Positions 44,577-53,337 of a DNA stretch of 64,000 nucleotides are shown one piece after another. The stretch covers positions 62,001-126,000 of the forward strand of contig SSFA01000031.1 of the NCBI GenBank assembly GCA_008015155.1, written 5' to 3'. A program made the translations under genes and the position numbers. The notes beneath the pieces are model-generated. The model was not told the DNA's origin. It made no database searches and worked only from the letters and a program-made list of their open reading frames with translations. Position 1 is the first letter of the stretch; every line of letters begins with the position of its first letter. The stretch is from Thiothrix sp. (lineage in GTDB: Bacteria > Pseudomonadota > Gammaproteobacteria > Thiotrichales > Thiotrichaceae).

Positions 44577-46531
44577 TACTCACCCATACCCATTTCAATA
44601 TAACCCGTCGGGCAGACATCCGCGCAAATATGGCAGCCAATGCAACGGTTATAATCGGTGGCCACATAACGACCCAAAGTCGCTTGCTTTTTCGGCACAC
44701 GATACACCGCATCTTGTGGGCAGAAAATCACACAGTTATCGCACTCAAAGCACATACCGCAGCTCATGCAACGCTTGGCTTCGGCGATGACATCCGCTTC
44801 AGCTAAGCCATTCATACGCTCGGCAAAATGCCCCAAGACTTGTTCTGAAGTGGGAACATCTTCGGTACGCAAATGACGCGCTTGAGCGGCAAAGTGCCCT
44901 AAGAATAATTCCTTGGACTGCACAATCGTGCTCTTAGAACGGTCTTCGTAGTTATGTACCGCATACTTCAGATCCGAAGTACCGCGCAAATCCTCAGCTT
45001 TAGTCGCCTCATAACTACTTGGCTCTAAACCGGCTTCTTGCAATTTACGCATTAAATCAAAGTGATGTTTATCCACTTTCGGGCGCTTTTGAATTTCTTG
45101 CGCATTCAAATACTGATGAATCGTTTCAGCAGCAATCGCGCCCTGTCCAATCGCTGTAGTCAATAAATGCGGACGCACAATATCGCCAGCCGCAAAATGC
45201 CCTGCTTTATTGGGTACTTGATAGAGCGCATTATGATTAATCAGGTTTTTGCCATTATTCATGGCCTCGACGCCATCGAATTTGCCGTACTGACCAATCG
45301 CTGAAACAATCAAATCCGCTTCAATAATGGTTTCTTTGCCGCCTTCGCAGGCTTGCGGCATATTGCCTTTCATCACGCACTCAACCACTTTTAAGCCAAT
45401 CGCCCGACCATCTGGCCCGAACATGATTTCTTTCGGCATAACTTGCGTGAGAATCGTCACCCCTTCTTTCAGCGCGTCTTGCACTTCGTGCTCAGCCGCT
45501 GTCATCTGATCCAAAGCAAACAAGGTGGTTAAAGTGACCGTAGCAGGGATTTTCTCACGGACTTCGCCATGAACTAACTTGCCCGTAGCAGCCTCTTCAG
45601 GCTTTTCATGATAATTGGCTAAAGTACCAATCCGACGTGACACTGACACCACGTCAATCGAGGTATCACCACCACCCACGCACACAATACGCGGCGCGGT
45701 ATATTTCATCGTGCCTAAGTTGAAGGCTTGTAAGAAATCGACCGCTGTGACGCAATTCGGTGTTTCGGCAAATTTGTCGACGAATAAATCGCGCCCTGTC
45801 CAGCAACCTAAAGCCCACAATACGGCATCGTAATCTTTCTCTAATTGCTCAACCGTGACATCTGCGCCCACGGTCGTATTGCAGCGCACTTCAATATCGC
45901 CCAAATCTAAAATACGTTGGATTTCAGCACCTAATTTGTCGCGCGGCACTCGATAGCCCGGAATCCCATAACGGAACATACCGCCCAATTCGGGTAAACG
46001 TTCAAAAATCGTCGAAGCATGCCCTAAGCGGCGCAATTGATAAGCCGCCGATAAACCGGCTGGGCCGCCACCGATAATGGCCACACGCTTGCCGGATAAC
46101 GCAGGCGCTGGATCAAACTTAAAACCTTGCTCAATCGCCATGTCGCCAATGTATTGCTCGACCGCATTAATACCCACGAAGTCATCTACATCATTGCGAT
46201 TACAGCCGGTTTGGCAGGGCGCTGGACACACACGTCCCATCATCGACGGGAAAGGATTGGCGGTGGTGGAACGACGGAAGGCATATTCCTGCATGCTCAT
46301 GCCAACCGGAGGCTTTTCAATGCCGCGCACGATTTGCAACCAGCCACGAATATCTTCACCCGAGGGGCAAGAACCTTGGCACGGTGGGGTTTTATGCACA
46401 TAAGTCGGGCATTTGTGGGAGGTATCTGCGACAAAAATCTTGTCGTGCATACTGTCCCATTCATGCTCGCCGTCTTTATAACGTCGAAACGTGAGTGCTT
46501 GTAATTTAGGATCGTGCGGTGCTGTTGACAT
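44576..46531 (-). CDS. dsrL: NADH:acceptor oxidoreductase DsrL
   Basis: DsrL is a flavin iron-sulfur protein that takes electrons from DsrAB during sulfur oxidation and reduces NAD+. The ATG at 46531 (MSTAPHDPKLQ) is preferred over an upstream in-frame start; 651 residues equals the A. vinosum protein closely. An N-terminal Cys cluster (CPTYVHKTPPCQGSCPSGED), the FAD loop IIGGGPAGLSAAYQL, a NAD site CVGGGDTSIDVV and a C-terminal 2[4Fe-4S] ferredoxin domain (CMSCGMCFECDNCVIFCP, CIGCHICADVCP) are visible. Confidence 0.95.
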   Translation of the reverse strand: MSTAPHDPKLQALTFRRYKDGEHEWDSMHDKIFVADTSHKCPTYVHKTPPCQGSCPSGEDIRGWLQIVRGIEKPPVGMSMQEYAFRRSTTANPFPSMMGRVCPAPCQTGCNRNDVDDFVGINAVEQYIGDMAIEQGFKFDPAPALSGKRVAIIGGGPAGLSAAYQLRRLGHASTIFERLPELGGMFRYGIPGYRVPRDKLGAEIQRILDLGDIEVRCNTTVGADVTVEQLEKDYDAVLWALGCWTGRDLFVDKFAETPNCVTAVDFLQAFNLGTMKYTAPRIVCVGGGDTSIDVVSVSRRIGTLANYHEKPEEAATGKLVHGEVREKIPATVTLTTLFALDQMTAAEHEVQDALKEGVTILTQVMPKEIMFGPDGRAIGLKVVECVMKGNMPQACEGGKETIIEADLIVSAIGQYGKFDGVEAMNNGKNLINHNALYQVPNKAGHFAAGDIVRPHLLTTAIGQGAIAAETIHQYLNAQEIQKRPKVDKHHFDLMRKLQEAGLEPSSYEATKAEDLRGTSDLKYAVHNYEDRSKSTIVQSKELFLGHFAAQARHLRTEDVPTSEQVLGHFAERMNGLAEADVIAEAKRCMSCGMCFECDNCVIFCPQDAVYRVPKKQATLGRYVATDYNRCIGCHICADVCPTGYIEMGMGE

Positions 46532-46605
46532 GTCATTCTCCTCTACGTGAGCTGGACATACCCAACTCAGAATCAATACAGTATAAATTCGGGTTAAAGG
46601 TCGGC

Positions 46606-48192
46606 TTAGGCATCATCATCGCCATCGTCTTCGTCGTCATCATCCTCATCGGGACGCGCTTGCACCGAGACTTGACGGGTTAAGACCAGCGCATTGCTCA
46701 CCAATTGGTGCACACTGACAATCTGCTCCATCTTAAAGCCGTAATACGGAATCACTTTGGTGAACTGCGACTTACAAATCGCGCAAATCGCCGCCATATG
46801 CGTCACGCCCTGCTGCTCCGTCACATATTTCAAGGCTTCCATACGCGGTTGCGCGCCTTTGATGCGTAACTCCATTAAATCGTCGGTGAGCAAACCGCCC
46901 CCACCACCACAGCAATAGGTAGCGTCGTGAATCGTATCGGCTGGCATATCCACAAAATGATTGCACACGGCTTTAATCACATTGCGCGGATACTCGAATT
47001 GTCCACCGGGCTTATCACCCATCCGTGAACCACGCGCCACATTGCAGGAATCGTGGAAGGTCAATACCTTGTCATCATTTTTGGACTTATCGAGGGTCAA
47101 CTTGCCCTCTTGCATTAAGCCCCAAGTGACTTCCAAAATGTGTTGTGGCACCGGATATTTCGGATCGAGAAAATCAAACGGCCCCGCGAGCGTATTCAAG
47201 AAGCTATACGCCACACGCCACGCATGACCGCATTCACCGAATACAATGCGCTTTACTTTGAGTTTGATCGCAGCTTCACGAATCCGTAGCGCAATGCGAC
47301 GCATATTCTCGTAAGAACCGATGAACATGCCGAAATTCGCGCCTTCCGAGGCGTAGGAACTTAAGGTCCAACTAATGCCCGCTTCGTGGAAGACTTTGGC
47401 ATAGCCCATTAAGCCATCGACATGTGGCTCCGCGAAAAAGTCTGCTGAAGGCGTGACTAATAAAACTTCAGCGCCTTCTTCATCGAGTGGGAAGCGCACT
47501 TTAATGCCGGTGGCGGCCTCGACGTCTTCTTCCAAGCCTTCTAAGGTGTCAGCCAGTGCGGGTTGTGGTAAACCTAAGTTATTCCCGACTTTGAAGACTT
47601 TACCGATAATTTCATTGTTGTATTTGGAGCCGCGCCCAATATGATCAAGGATTTCGCGGGCTGCCATCGACACTTCGGCGGTATCAATCCCATAGGGGCA
47701 ATACACCGAGCAGCGTCGACATTGTGAGCATTGGTGATAATAATTATACCAATCGTCAATCACTTCCTCGGTCAAATCCACCGCACCGACCAATTTCGGG
47801 AAGTGCTTGCCCGCAAAGGTGAAATAGCGGCGATACACTTTGCGCATTAAGTCTTGGCGCGCCACTGGCATATTTTTCGGGTCGTGTGTGCCGAGGTAGT
47901 AATGGCATTTATCGGTACACGCACCGCATTTGACGCAAATATCCAAATACAATTGCAAGGAGCGATAGCGATGGCGTAAATCGTCCATCTTCGCTAAAGC
48001 TTTCTCTTTCCAATCAGGCACTAGGGTATAGCCGCCGCCTTCTTCTGCGGCGAAATCCGTCGGGAAATGCAGCGGCTTTTGGAAATCGGGCTTAGCGATA
48101 TAAGGGCCTTTGCCTGCCATTGCATCCGGCTTGATTTTCGGAATCTCAATCACGCCTTCGCCATTGAGCTTCGGAACTTCGTAATCAGCCAT
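46606..48192 (-). CDS. dsrK: Sulfite reductase-associated HdrD-like protein DsrK
   Basis: DsrK is the cytoplasmic catalytic subunit of DsrMKJOP, related to heterodisulfide reductase HdrD, and is thought to act on DsrC. The 528 residues carry two [4Fe-4S] motifs (CVKCGACTDKC, CSQCRRCSVYCP) and the special cluster motif (CNVARGS, then YCCGGGGG). The last 16 residues are almost all Asp and Glu. The gene overlaps dsrM by 8 bp. Confidence 0.95.
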   Translation of the reverse strand: MADYEVPKLNGEGVIEIPKIKPDAMAGKGPYIAKPDFQKPLHFPTDFAAEEGGGYTLVPDWKEKALAKMDDLRHRYRSLQLYLDICVKCGACTDKCHYYLGTHDPKNMPVARQDLMRKVYRRYFTFAGKHFPKLVGAVDLTEEVIDDWYNYYHQCSQCRRCSVYCPYGIDTAEVSMAAREILDHIGRGSKYNNEIIGKVFKVGNNLGLPQPALADTLEGLEEDVEAATGIKVRFPLDEEGAEVLLVTPSADFFAEPHVDGLMGYAKVFHEAGISWTLSSYASEGANFGMFIGSYENMRRIALRIREAAIKLKVKRIVFGECGHAWRVAYSFLNTLAGPFDFLDPKYPVPQHILEVTWGLMQEGKLTLDKSKNDDKVLTFHDSCNVARGSRMGDKPGGQFEYPRNVIKAVCNHFVDMPADTIHDATYCCGGGGGLLTDDLMELRIKGAQPRMEALKYVTEQQGVTHMAAICAICKSQFTKVIPYYGFKMEQIVSVHQLVSNALVLTRQVSVQARPDEDDDDEDDGDDDA

Positions 48193-48961
48193 GCTTCACC
48201 TCGTCCTGCTTCAGCTCATCCAAATAGGTTTTATTTTGCTGCTCTAATTCCAGCGCCCAAGCCGAGATATGACGCTTTTCGCGCGGATTATCCACCTGAT
48301 TGCGCGTCGGGCTCAGGAAGACGCCGGGGGCATGCATCAGCTTGCTGATCGGAAAAATAAACATCAAGATCGCTACTAACAACAGATGCACTAATAAAAT
48401 CGGGGAAGCTGGTAAGGGATGAAAATCAAAGGTCATTAGCCCGCGAAAGAAACCTTTTACCATGGTAATATCGGTATGCGAGACAAAGGTCATCATCATG
48501 CCGCTCAAACCAATCGCGATCAGCAAGGCGAGCATTAGAAAATCCGAGGGCGCAGAAATATAGCGTACGCGATCGACCAATAAACGCCGCCCCAATAAAC
48601 CCGCCAAACCAATAAGCATCACGAAGCTTGCGTATTTGCCAAAGGGTTGAATGAAACTTAAGAAAGGCCCGATTTCCATGAAATAACGGGTATGGCGCAG
48701 CAAAACTAGCCAGAGCGCCATGTGGAACATGAACGCGAAGAGCCAAGTGTATTTATTGGCGCGGAATAAGCTTTGGAAAAAAACCACTTCACGGAACATA
48801 CGCCAGACCACACCGCTTTGCGTGACGGGTGCGGGCGTGGTAGGAATTTTCAAAGGCACAGGTAGCGTGGCATAGAAGTAAATCTTGCGGCCTACTCCGA
48901 CCACTAACACGAGTGTCGCCGCCCAAAACAGCAGGCCGTAGAGAATACTGACGAAGGTCAC
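48185..48961 (-). CDS. dsrM: Sulfite reductase-associated cytochrome b DsrM
   Basis: DsrM is the NarI-like diheme cytochrome b of DsrMKJOP. The 258-residue protein has five to six hydrophobic segments, with candidate heme histidines in FMFHMALWLVLLRHTRYF and LLVHLLLVAI. Its cytoplasmic C-terminus is charged (ELEQQNKTYLDELKQDEVKHG). A hairpin lies in the 99-bp gap before it. Confidence 0.94.
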   Translation of the reverse strand: MTFVSILYGLLFWAATLVLVVGVGRKIYFYATLPVPLKIPTTPAPVTQSGVVWRMFREVVFFQSLFRANKYTWLFAFMFHMALWLVLLRHTRYFMEIGPFLSFIQPFGKYASFVMLIGLAGLLGRRLLVDRVRYISAPSDFLMLALLIAIGLSGMMMTFVSHTDITMVKGFFRGLMTFDFHPLPASPILLVHLLLVAILMFIFPISKLMHAPGVFLSPTRNQVDNPREKRHISAWALELEQQNKTYLDELKQDEVKHG

Positions 48962-48990
48962 AGTCCACTCCTAAGACAAAACCCTAGCGC

Positions 48991-49010
48991 AACCCTAGCG
49001 AACTAGGGTT
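48991..49010 (-). terminator. TTCG-loop hairpin between dsrC and dsrM
   Basis: On the minus strand AACCCTAG and CTAGGGTT form a perfect 8-bp stem around TTCG, followed by a second GCTAGGGTT copy and a short T run. It could be a partial terminator or a 3' stabiliser of the dsrABEFHC message. Confidence 0.55.
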
Positions 49011-49060
49011 GGCCGTGCCCTAGTAAACTAGAGCGCACAATGAATACACAAGAATCAGGC

Positions 49061-49402
49061 TTAGACGCAGCCAGTCGGTTTTGGCAGGCCAGCATATTTA
49101 CAGGCTTGTTTGCCAGGGCCATAAGGGAAGAGGCTATAGAGGTATTTTGAATTGCCTTTATCCGCACCCAAACGCTTACCAACTGCTTTGGTCAAGACGC
49201 GCACGGCGGGGGCAATTTGATACTCTTCATAGTATTCACGCAGGAAATTGATGATTTCCCAGTGTTCATCATTCAGTGCAACGGGCGTTTCTTCTGCCAA
49301 TGCCATCGCGGTTGCGACTTCTGGTGTCCAATCATTTAGATTCTCTAAATAACCTTCTTCATCCGTTGCAATCGTTTTTCCGCCAATATCCAGAGCCATC
49401 AT
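49061..49402 (-). CDS. dsrC: Sulfur carrier protein DsrC
   Basis: DsrC carries sulfur as a per/trisulfide between DsrEFH, DsrAB and DsrK. The 113-residue protein has the family core EHWEIINFLREYYEEYQIAP and the C-terminal arm with both redox cysteines, C101 in QACKYAG and C112 in PTGCV. Two ATG codons stand in tandem behind a strong AGGAGG box. It follows dsrH by 27 bp. Confidence 0.97.
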   Translation of the reverse strand: MMALDIGGKTIATDEEGYLENLNDWTPEVATAMALAEETPVALNDEHWEIINFLREYYEEYQIAPAVRVLTKAVGKRLGADKGNSKYLYSLFPYGPGKQACKYAGLPKPTGCV

Positions 49403-49429
49403 GGCCTCCTGTTTGCATAAAATTAAAAG

Positions 49430-49747
49430 TTATAACCAGCTTTGGGTTTTCTCGTTCGCGACGGTTAAATCCACAAAACCTGCATAATCCACGACTTGTA
49501 GACCCGGCAAGACACGCTCAGCACTCAAGCCACGCGCCGCTAGATCAGGGCCCAACGCATACACAGCCACAGCTTGATCTTGCATCGCGACTTGTAATTC
49601 TGGCGCCATCACGGTTCCTGTTAAAGCACCGACTACCGCATCCTCAATCAATAAGATGGAATCGCCCGCTGAAGTATGGCCCAAACAACTTTTTAAGGCG
49701 TTACGCTCAAAAGGCGATTTATTCACAATATGTAACATGGCCATCAT
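49430..49747 (-). CDS. dsrH: Sulfur relay protein DsrH
   Basis: DsrH is the TusB-like subunit of the DsrE2F2H2 hexamer. The 105 residues start MMAMLHIVNKSPFERNALKSC; Cys21 matches the conserved cysteine of TusB/DsrH proteins. Placement after dsrF (5 bp) supports the call. Confidence 0.94.
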   Translation of the reverse strand: MMAMLHIVNKSPFERNALKSCLGHTSAGDSILLIEDAVVGALTGTVMAPELQVAMQDQAVAVYALGPDLAARGLSAERVLPGLQVVDYAGFVDLTVANEKTQSWL

Positions 49748-49752
49748 TCACC

Positions 49753-50154
49753 TCAGAAGCTAAAAGTAACATCTTGTTCGGCCATGATTTGCGCCATTTC
49801 CATACGCGAAACCACTTGAACAGAAGGCTTTTCCGCATAATCATCGTCTTCATCTTCGTAGACGATGGGCATTAAATCATCTTCCGTTAAACCGCGCTCT
49901 GCGAGTGACTCACGCTCCACATACATTTTGGTGATACCGTAATCGCCCAAAGCATTGTAAGTCGGCGAGAAGTTTTTCATACCAATCGCTTTCGGGTTTT
50001 GCCCTTTAGCTATTTGATACACGCCATCATCCAAAAACGCGAGGCTGACTTCTTGCTCGAAAGCTGCGGCAATCAATACCACTTCCAAGGACTCCAGCGC
50101 ATATACTGAGCCATAAGGGGCTTTGCGGTTGAGATAGAGGAATTTCTTAGCCAT
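49753..50154 (-). CDS. dsrF: Sulfur relay protein DsrF
   Basis: DsrF is the TusC-like subunit of the DsrEFH hexamer. The 133-residue protein begins MAKKFLYLNRKAPYGSVYAL and has the DsrE/F fold pattern (EVVLIAAAFEQEVSLAFLDDGV). It lacks the sulfur-binding cysteine, as usual for DsrF. An acidic stretch (YEDEDDDYAEK) is inserted near residue 100. Confidence 0.94.
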   Translation of the reverse strand: MAKKFLYLNRKAPYGSVYALESLEVVLIAAAFEQEVSLAFLDDGVYQIAKGQNPKAIGMKNFSPTYNALGDYGITKMYVERESLAERGLTEDDLMPIVYEDEDDDYAEKPSVQVVSRMEMAQIMAEQDVTFSF

Positions 50155-50157
50155 ATC

Positions 50158-50550
50158 TTAATCCCCAAACACAAGGGTACGATCCGCTTCAATTCCGCCT
50201 TCGATCAATTGACCCAAGCCAGAAATGCGGAAACCCGCCGCAATATTATCCGCATTTAAGCCTTGGCGCTTAGCTTCGGACGCATCCATTAAGCCACGGC
50301 GCTGGGCGGCTGCAATGCAAATCACCAAATCCAAACCATGCTTTTCAGCTAGCTCCGACCATTCTTTTTGCAGCATACGATCGTCTTTGGGTGGAACCGC
50401 GAGACGTGTACCATTGTTCACGCCATCGTGATAAAAGAACACCCGAAAAATTTCATGCCCTTTTTCCAAGGCCGCACGTGCAAATTGCAGTGCCGTATCA
50501 GACGCTTGGTGCTGATAAGGGCCTTCGTTAATCATAAGCGTGTATTTCAT
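50158..50550 (-). CDS. dsrE: Sulfurtransferase DsrE
   Basis: DsrE is the TusD-like, sulfur-carrying subunit of DsrEFH. The 130 residues start MKYTLMINEGPYQHQASDTA; the active-site cysteine lies in DLVICIAAAQRRG (about residue 78). It passes sulfur to DsrC. It follows dsrB by 18 bp. Confidence 0.95.
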   Translation of the reverse strand: MKYTLMINEGPYQHQASDTALQFARAALEKGHEIFRVFFYHDGVNNGTRLAVPPKDDRMLQKEWSELAEKHGLDLVICIAAAQRRGLMDASEAKRQGLNADNIAAGFRISGLGQLIEGGIEADRTLVFGD

Positions 50551-50568
50551 CGTCTTCCTCTTGATCCC

Positions 50569-51642
50569 TTAGAAGCGGATATGGGTTGAAGAATTCAAGT
50601 TGGTACGCGCACCCCGCCAGTTATCAATATGATACTTGGTGAAGGGTAAACCGGTGACTTCAAAGAAACGCGGCCAACCAATGCGCTCCACCCACTCATT
50701 CATCCGCTCCCAATCGTGAGCGCCTTCTTTATAGCACTGCAAAATCTTCTTCACGATAGCAGTAGCTTCTGGCCAGCGAGGTGGATTGTTTGGAATACCG
50801 GCTGCCACTAAGCGTTGGAAAGTGGGCTTACCGCGCGCATTCGAGTGCTTACCACCAATCCAAATCGCGAGTTGCGTGTATTGATGATCGTTAATTTGCA
50901 TCGGTGGGCAAGGCGGATAGCAAGCACCACAACAAATACATTTCTTCTCATCGACTTCCAAGGATGGCTTACCATCAACCATCGCAGGGCGAATCGCTGC
51001 AACCGGGCAACGCGCTACCACCGAGGGACGTTCGCAGATATTGCCAACCAGATTATGATTAATCTTCGGTGGCTTCACGTGCTGGACATTGATCGCAATA
51101 TCACCTTGACCGCCGCAGTTGATTTGGCAGCACGAGGTGGTCATATGTACGCGATTCGGCATATTCCAGCCTTTGAATTCGTCGATTAACTCATCCATCA
51201 TCGCCTTGACGACACCCGAAGCATCCGTTCCCGGAATATCACAGTGTAACCAACCTTGGGTATGCGACAAAGTTGCCACAGAATTTCGAGTACCACCCAC
51301 TGGGAAACCCGTATCTTCCAAAGCCTTCACTAAAGGCTCGACTTTCGCACCATCCGCCACCATGTATTCAATATTGGAGCGAATTGTGAAGCGCACAAAG
51401 CCTTCACCGTATTGATCACCAATATCCATCAACTTGCGTAAGGTGAACACGTCCAGAATCCGTTGTGTTCCCGCACGCACTGTCCAAACTTTTTCACCAC
51501 TGCGCGCCACGTGCACTAACACACCGGGGCGTGGATCTTCATGATATAACCACTGACCGTAGTTGCGACGCATCACAGGATGCATGTATTGAAAGCCGTC
51601 TGGACATCCAGACTCAATCGGTTCGCGCATTTCGGCTGCCAT
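50569..51642 (-). CDS. dsrB: Reverse-type dissimilatory sulfite reductase subunit beta DsrB
   Basis: DsrB forms the alpha2beta2 siroheme sulfite reductase with DsrA, here working in the oxidising direction. The 357-residue protein has the siroheme/[4Fe-4S] cysteines (TTSCCQINCGGQGD) and a ferredoxin insert (CICCGACYPPCPPM). The oxidising direction is inferred from dsrEFH and dsrL in the same cluster, both marks of sulfur oxidisers. An imperfect palindrome separates it from dsrA. Confidence 0.96.
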   Translation of the reverse strand: MAAEMREPIESGCPDGFQYMHPVMRRNYGQWLYHEDPRPGVLVHVARSGEKVWTVRAGTQRILDVFTLRKLMDIGDQYGEGFVRFTIRSNIEYMVADGAKVEPLVKALEDTGFPVGGTRNSVATLSHTQGWLHCDIPGTDASGVVKAMMDELIDEFKGWNMPNRVHMTTSCCQINCGGQGDIAINVQHVKPPKINHNLVGNICERPSVVARCPVAAIRPAMVDGKPSLEVDEKKCICCGACYPPCPPMQINDHQYTQLAIWIGGKHSNARGKPTFQRLVAAGIPNNPPRWPEATAIVKKILQCYKEGAHDWERMNEWVERIGWPRFFEVTGLPFTKYHIDNWRGARTNLNSSTHIRF

Positions 51643-51680
51643 GAATTAAACTCTCCAAAAATCTTTAACATTAGTACTGA

Positions 51681-51756
51681 AACCCCTCCCAACCTCCCCT
51701 TATCAGGGGAGGAGCACTGCCCTCCCTTAATAAGGGGAGGGATTGAGGGTGGGGTT
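51681..51756. repeat. REP-like palindromic element between dsrA and dsrB
   Basis: A 76-bp imperfect palindrome starts AACCCCTCCC and ends GAGGGTGGGGTT. It contains two inner hairpins, CTCCCC-TTATCA-GGGGAG (about 51694-51712) and CCCTCCCTT-AA-TAAGGGGAGGG (about 51719-51741). It covers two bases of the dsrA stop codon. The pattern resembles dispersed C-rich/G-rich intergenic repeats found in many bacterial genomes. No second copy was seen in this window. Confidence 0.75.
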
Positions 51757-53053
51757 AAGCAGCAGCCGCTTTTTCTTCACGCTTACGGTTGAACCACTCT
51801 TCAGCCGCTTCGTCCCAACCATCCATGCGCACATAAGACACATTGCGTGGCTGCTTAATCATGTTTGGATCAGGATCAATGCCAATGCCTTCGAGGAAAT
51901 TGACCAAACCAATGCGTTCAATCATCTCACCGCAACGCTCATGCTCCAGACCATTTTCCGCCCAGTAATCAATCACGGTAGACGCTAATTCTTTAATACG
52001 CTCGTAATCTTCTTCAGTATCCATTTTCATGAACGGAATGATCACCGTGCCCATTAAATCGCCGATTTTTAAAGTCCGCTTGCCACCCATCAGGATGCTC
52101 ACGCCTTTGTCATCGCCTACTTGTAAAGCTTTCGGCATGACGTTTAAGCAGTGCATGCAGCGTACACAATTGCCATTATCGACGGTCATGGTGTCATCAT
52201 CATTCAGCTTAATCGCACCCGTTGGGCAGCGGCTGATGACATTATCAAACATGTATTGACGGCCTGCGGCGCGATCACCTTCTTTGCCGATTTCCGCGGC
52301 TTTCTTCATGATCGCGTTCTTAACTTCGGCTTGATTGACCTTCATGTCATCGCGCCATGTACCAATAATGGCGAAGTCCGCACGCTCAATCGCATTCATG
52401 CAATCATTCGGGCAACCAGACACTTTGAACTTGAATTTGTAAGGCAGAGCGGGACGATGCACGTCATCCGTGAAGTTATTTAATAAGTGGCGGTGAATCG
52501 CTTGCTCATTACAGTTCGACATTTCGCAACGCGCTGCGCCTACACAAGACATACCGGTACGCACGCAAGGGCCTGCACCACCTAAATCCCAGCCATAATC
52601 ATTGATTTCATCGAAAAAGCCTTGATAGCTTTTACTATCCGCACCGATGAACATGATATTGCCGGTTTGGCCGTGGAAGGTTTGCAAACCAGAACCGAAT
52701 TTTTCCCAACTATCTGCTAACTGACGTAGCATATCGGTGGTGTAGTAGTTACCTGCTGGTGGCTGCACACGCAAAGTGTGGAACTCTTTGGACTCAGGGA
52801 ACATATGCCCGACTTCCGAGAAGCGCGGAATAATCCCGCCGCCATACCCAAACACCGAAATCGTACCGCCCTTCCAATAACCCATCCGCGTTTCGTAAGA
52901 ATGCTCCAACTGACCGAGTACACCATTGGTCACATTCCGAATCCGCTCATTCGGATGGTTATCACGCAGATTCTTGATACCGGTAATGAAGCTAGGCCAT
53001 GGCCCTTCTTCTAACACATCCAGCATCGGGGTTGGATAATTTTTCTCTGCCAT
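51755..53053 (-). CDS. dsrA: Reverse-type dissimilatory sulfite reductase subunit alpha DsrA
   Basis: DsrA binds catalytic siroheme with its coupled [4Fe-4S] centre. The 432 residues include cysteines in CVGAARCEMSNCNEQ and SGCPNDCMNAIERAD, and a ferredoxin insert CVRCMHCLNVMP. The C-terminus ends in a Lys/Glu/Ala tail (RKREEKAAAA) that runs into the palindromic repeat. The start has a strong GAGGAGG box. It is the first gene of the dsr operon. Confidence 0.97.
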   Translation of the reverse strand: MAEKNYPTPMLDVLEEGPWPSFITGIKNLRDNHPNERIRNVTNGVLGQLEHSYETRMGYWKGGTISVFGYGGGIIPRFSEVGHMFPESKEFHTLRVQPPAGNYYTTDMLRQLADSWEKFGSGLQTFHGQTGNIMFIGADSKSYQGFFDEINDYGWDLGGAGPCVRTGMSCVGAARCEMSNCNEQAIHRHLLNNFTDDVHRPALPYKFKFKVSGCPNDCMNAIERADFAIIGTWRDDMKVNQAEVKNAIMKKAAEIGKEGDRAAGRQYMFDNVISRCPTGAIKLNDDDTMTVDNGNCVRCMHCLNVMPKALQVGDDKGVSILMGGKRTLKIGDLMGTVIIPFMKMDTEEDYERIKELASTVIDYWAENGLEHERCGEMIERIGLVNFLEGIGIDPDPNMIKQPRNVSYVRMDGWDEAAEEWFNRKREEKAAAA

Positions 53054-53127
53054 AGCTGCCTCCTCATCGTTGCATTTATGACTAGCCTGACTACTGCTTG
53101 ACTACTCAGCCCAGCCTAGAATGGGTT

Positions 53128-53147
53128 GTGTGGACAGTTTGCCACAC
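53128..53147. promoter_or_regulatory. Operator-like inverted repeat in the dsrA leader
   Basis: GTGTGG and CCACAC form a perfect 6-bp inverted repeat spaced by 8 bp, just downstream of the proposed dsrA -10 box. It could be a regulator site or a leader hairpin. Confidence 0.45.
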
Positions 53148-53159
53148 CGTTTTATGATG

Positions 53160-53190
53160 TTTATAAGTGTATGCTTATGACTCTTGTCAA
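53160..53190 (-). promoter_or_regulatory. Probable sigma-70 promoter of the dsr operon
   Basis: On the minus strand a perfect TTGACA (53190-53185) precedes an AT-rich -10 region (TTATAA/TATAAA ending at 53160) with 18-19 bp spacing. It lies about 105 bp before the dsrA start. The rest of the 284-bp divergent gap up to 53337 shows no gene. Confidence 0.6.
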
Positions 53191-53337
53191 AGAATCTCAC
53201 CCATGGGGAGTGCGAAAAATTGGCTCTATCTCTAAAGGGATAGCCCTAAAAAGCTCGACAAGTGCTTATCATCGAAGGACTAAGATAGAATATCATTATT
53301 TTATAATATTTAAACCTTCAAACTTACTGGAGCGTTG

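Noticed and set aside
44392..44712. 106-codon frame with several cysteines on the minus strand
   Set aside because: It is a shadow of the dsrL and dsrJ coding sequences in another frame.
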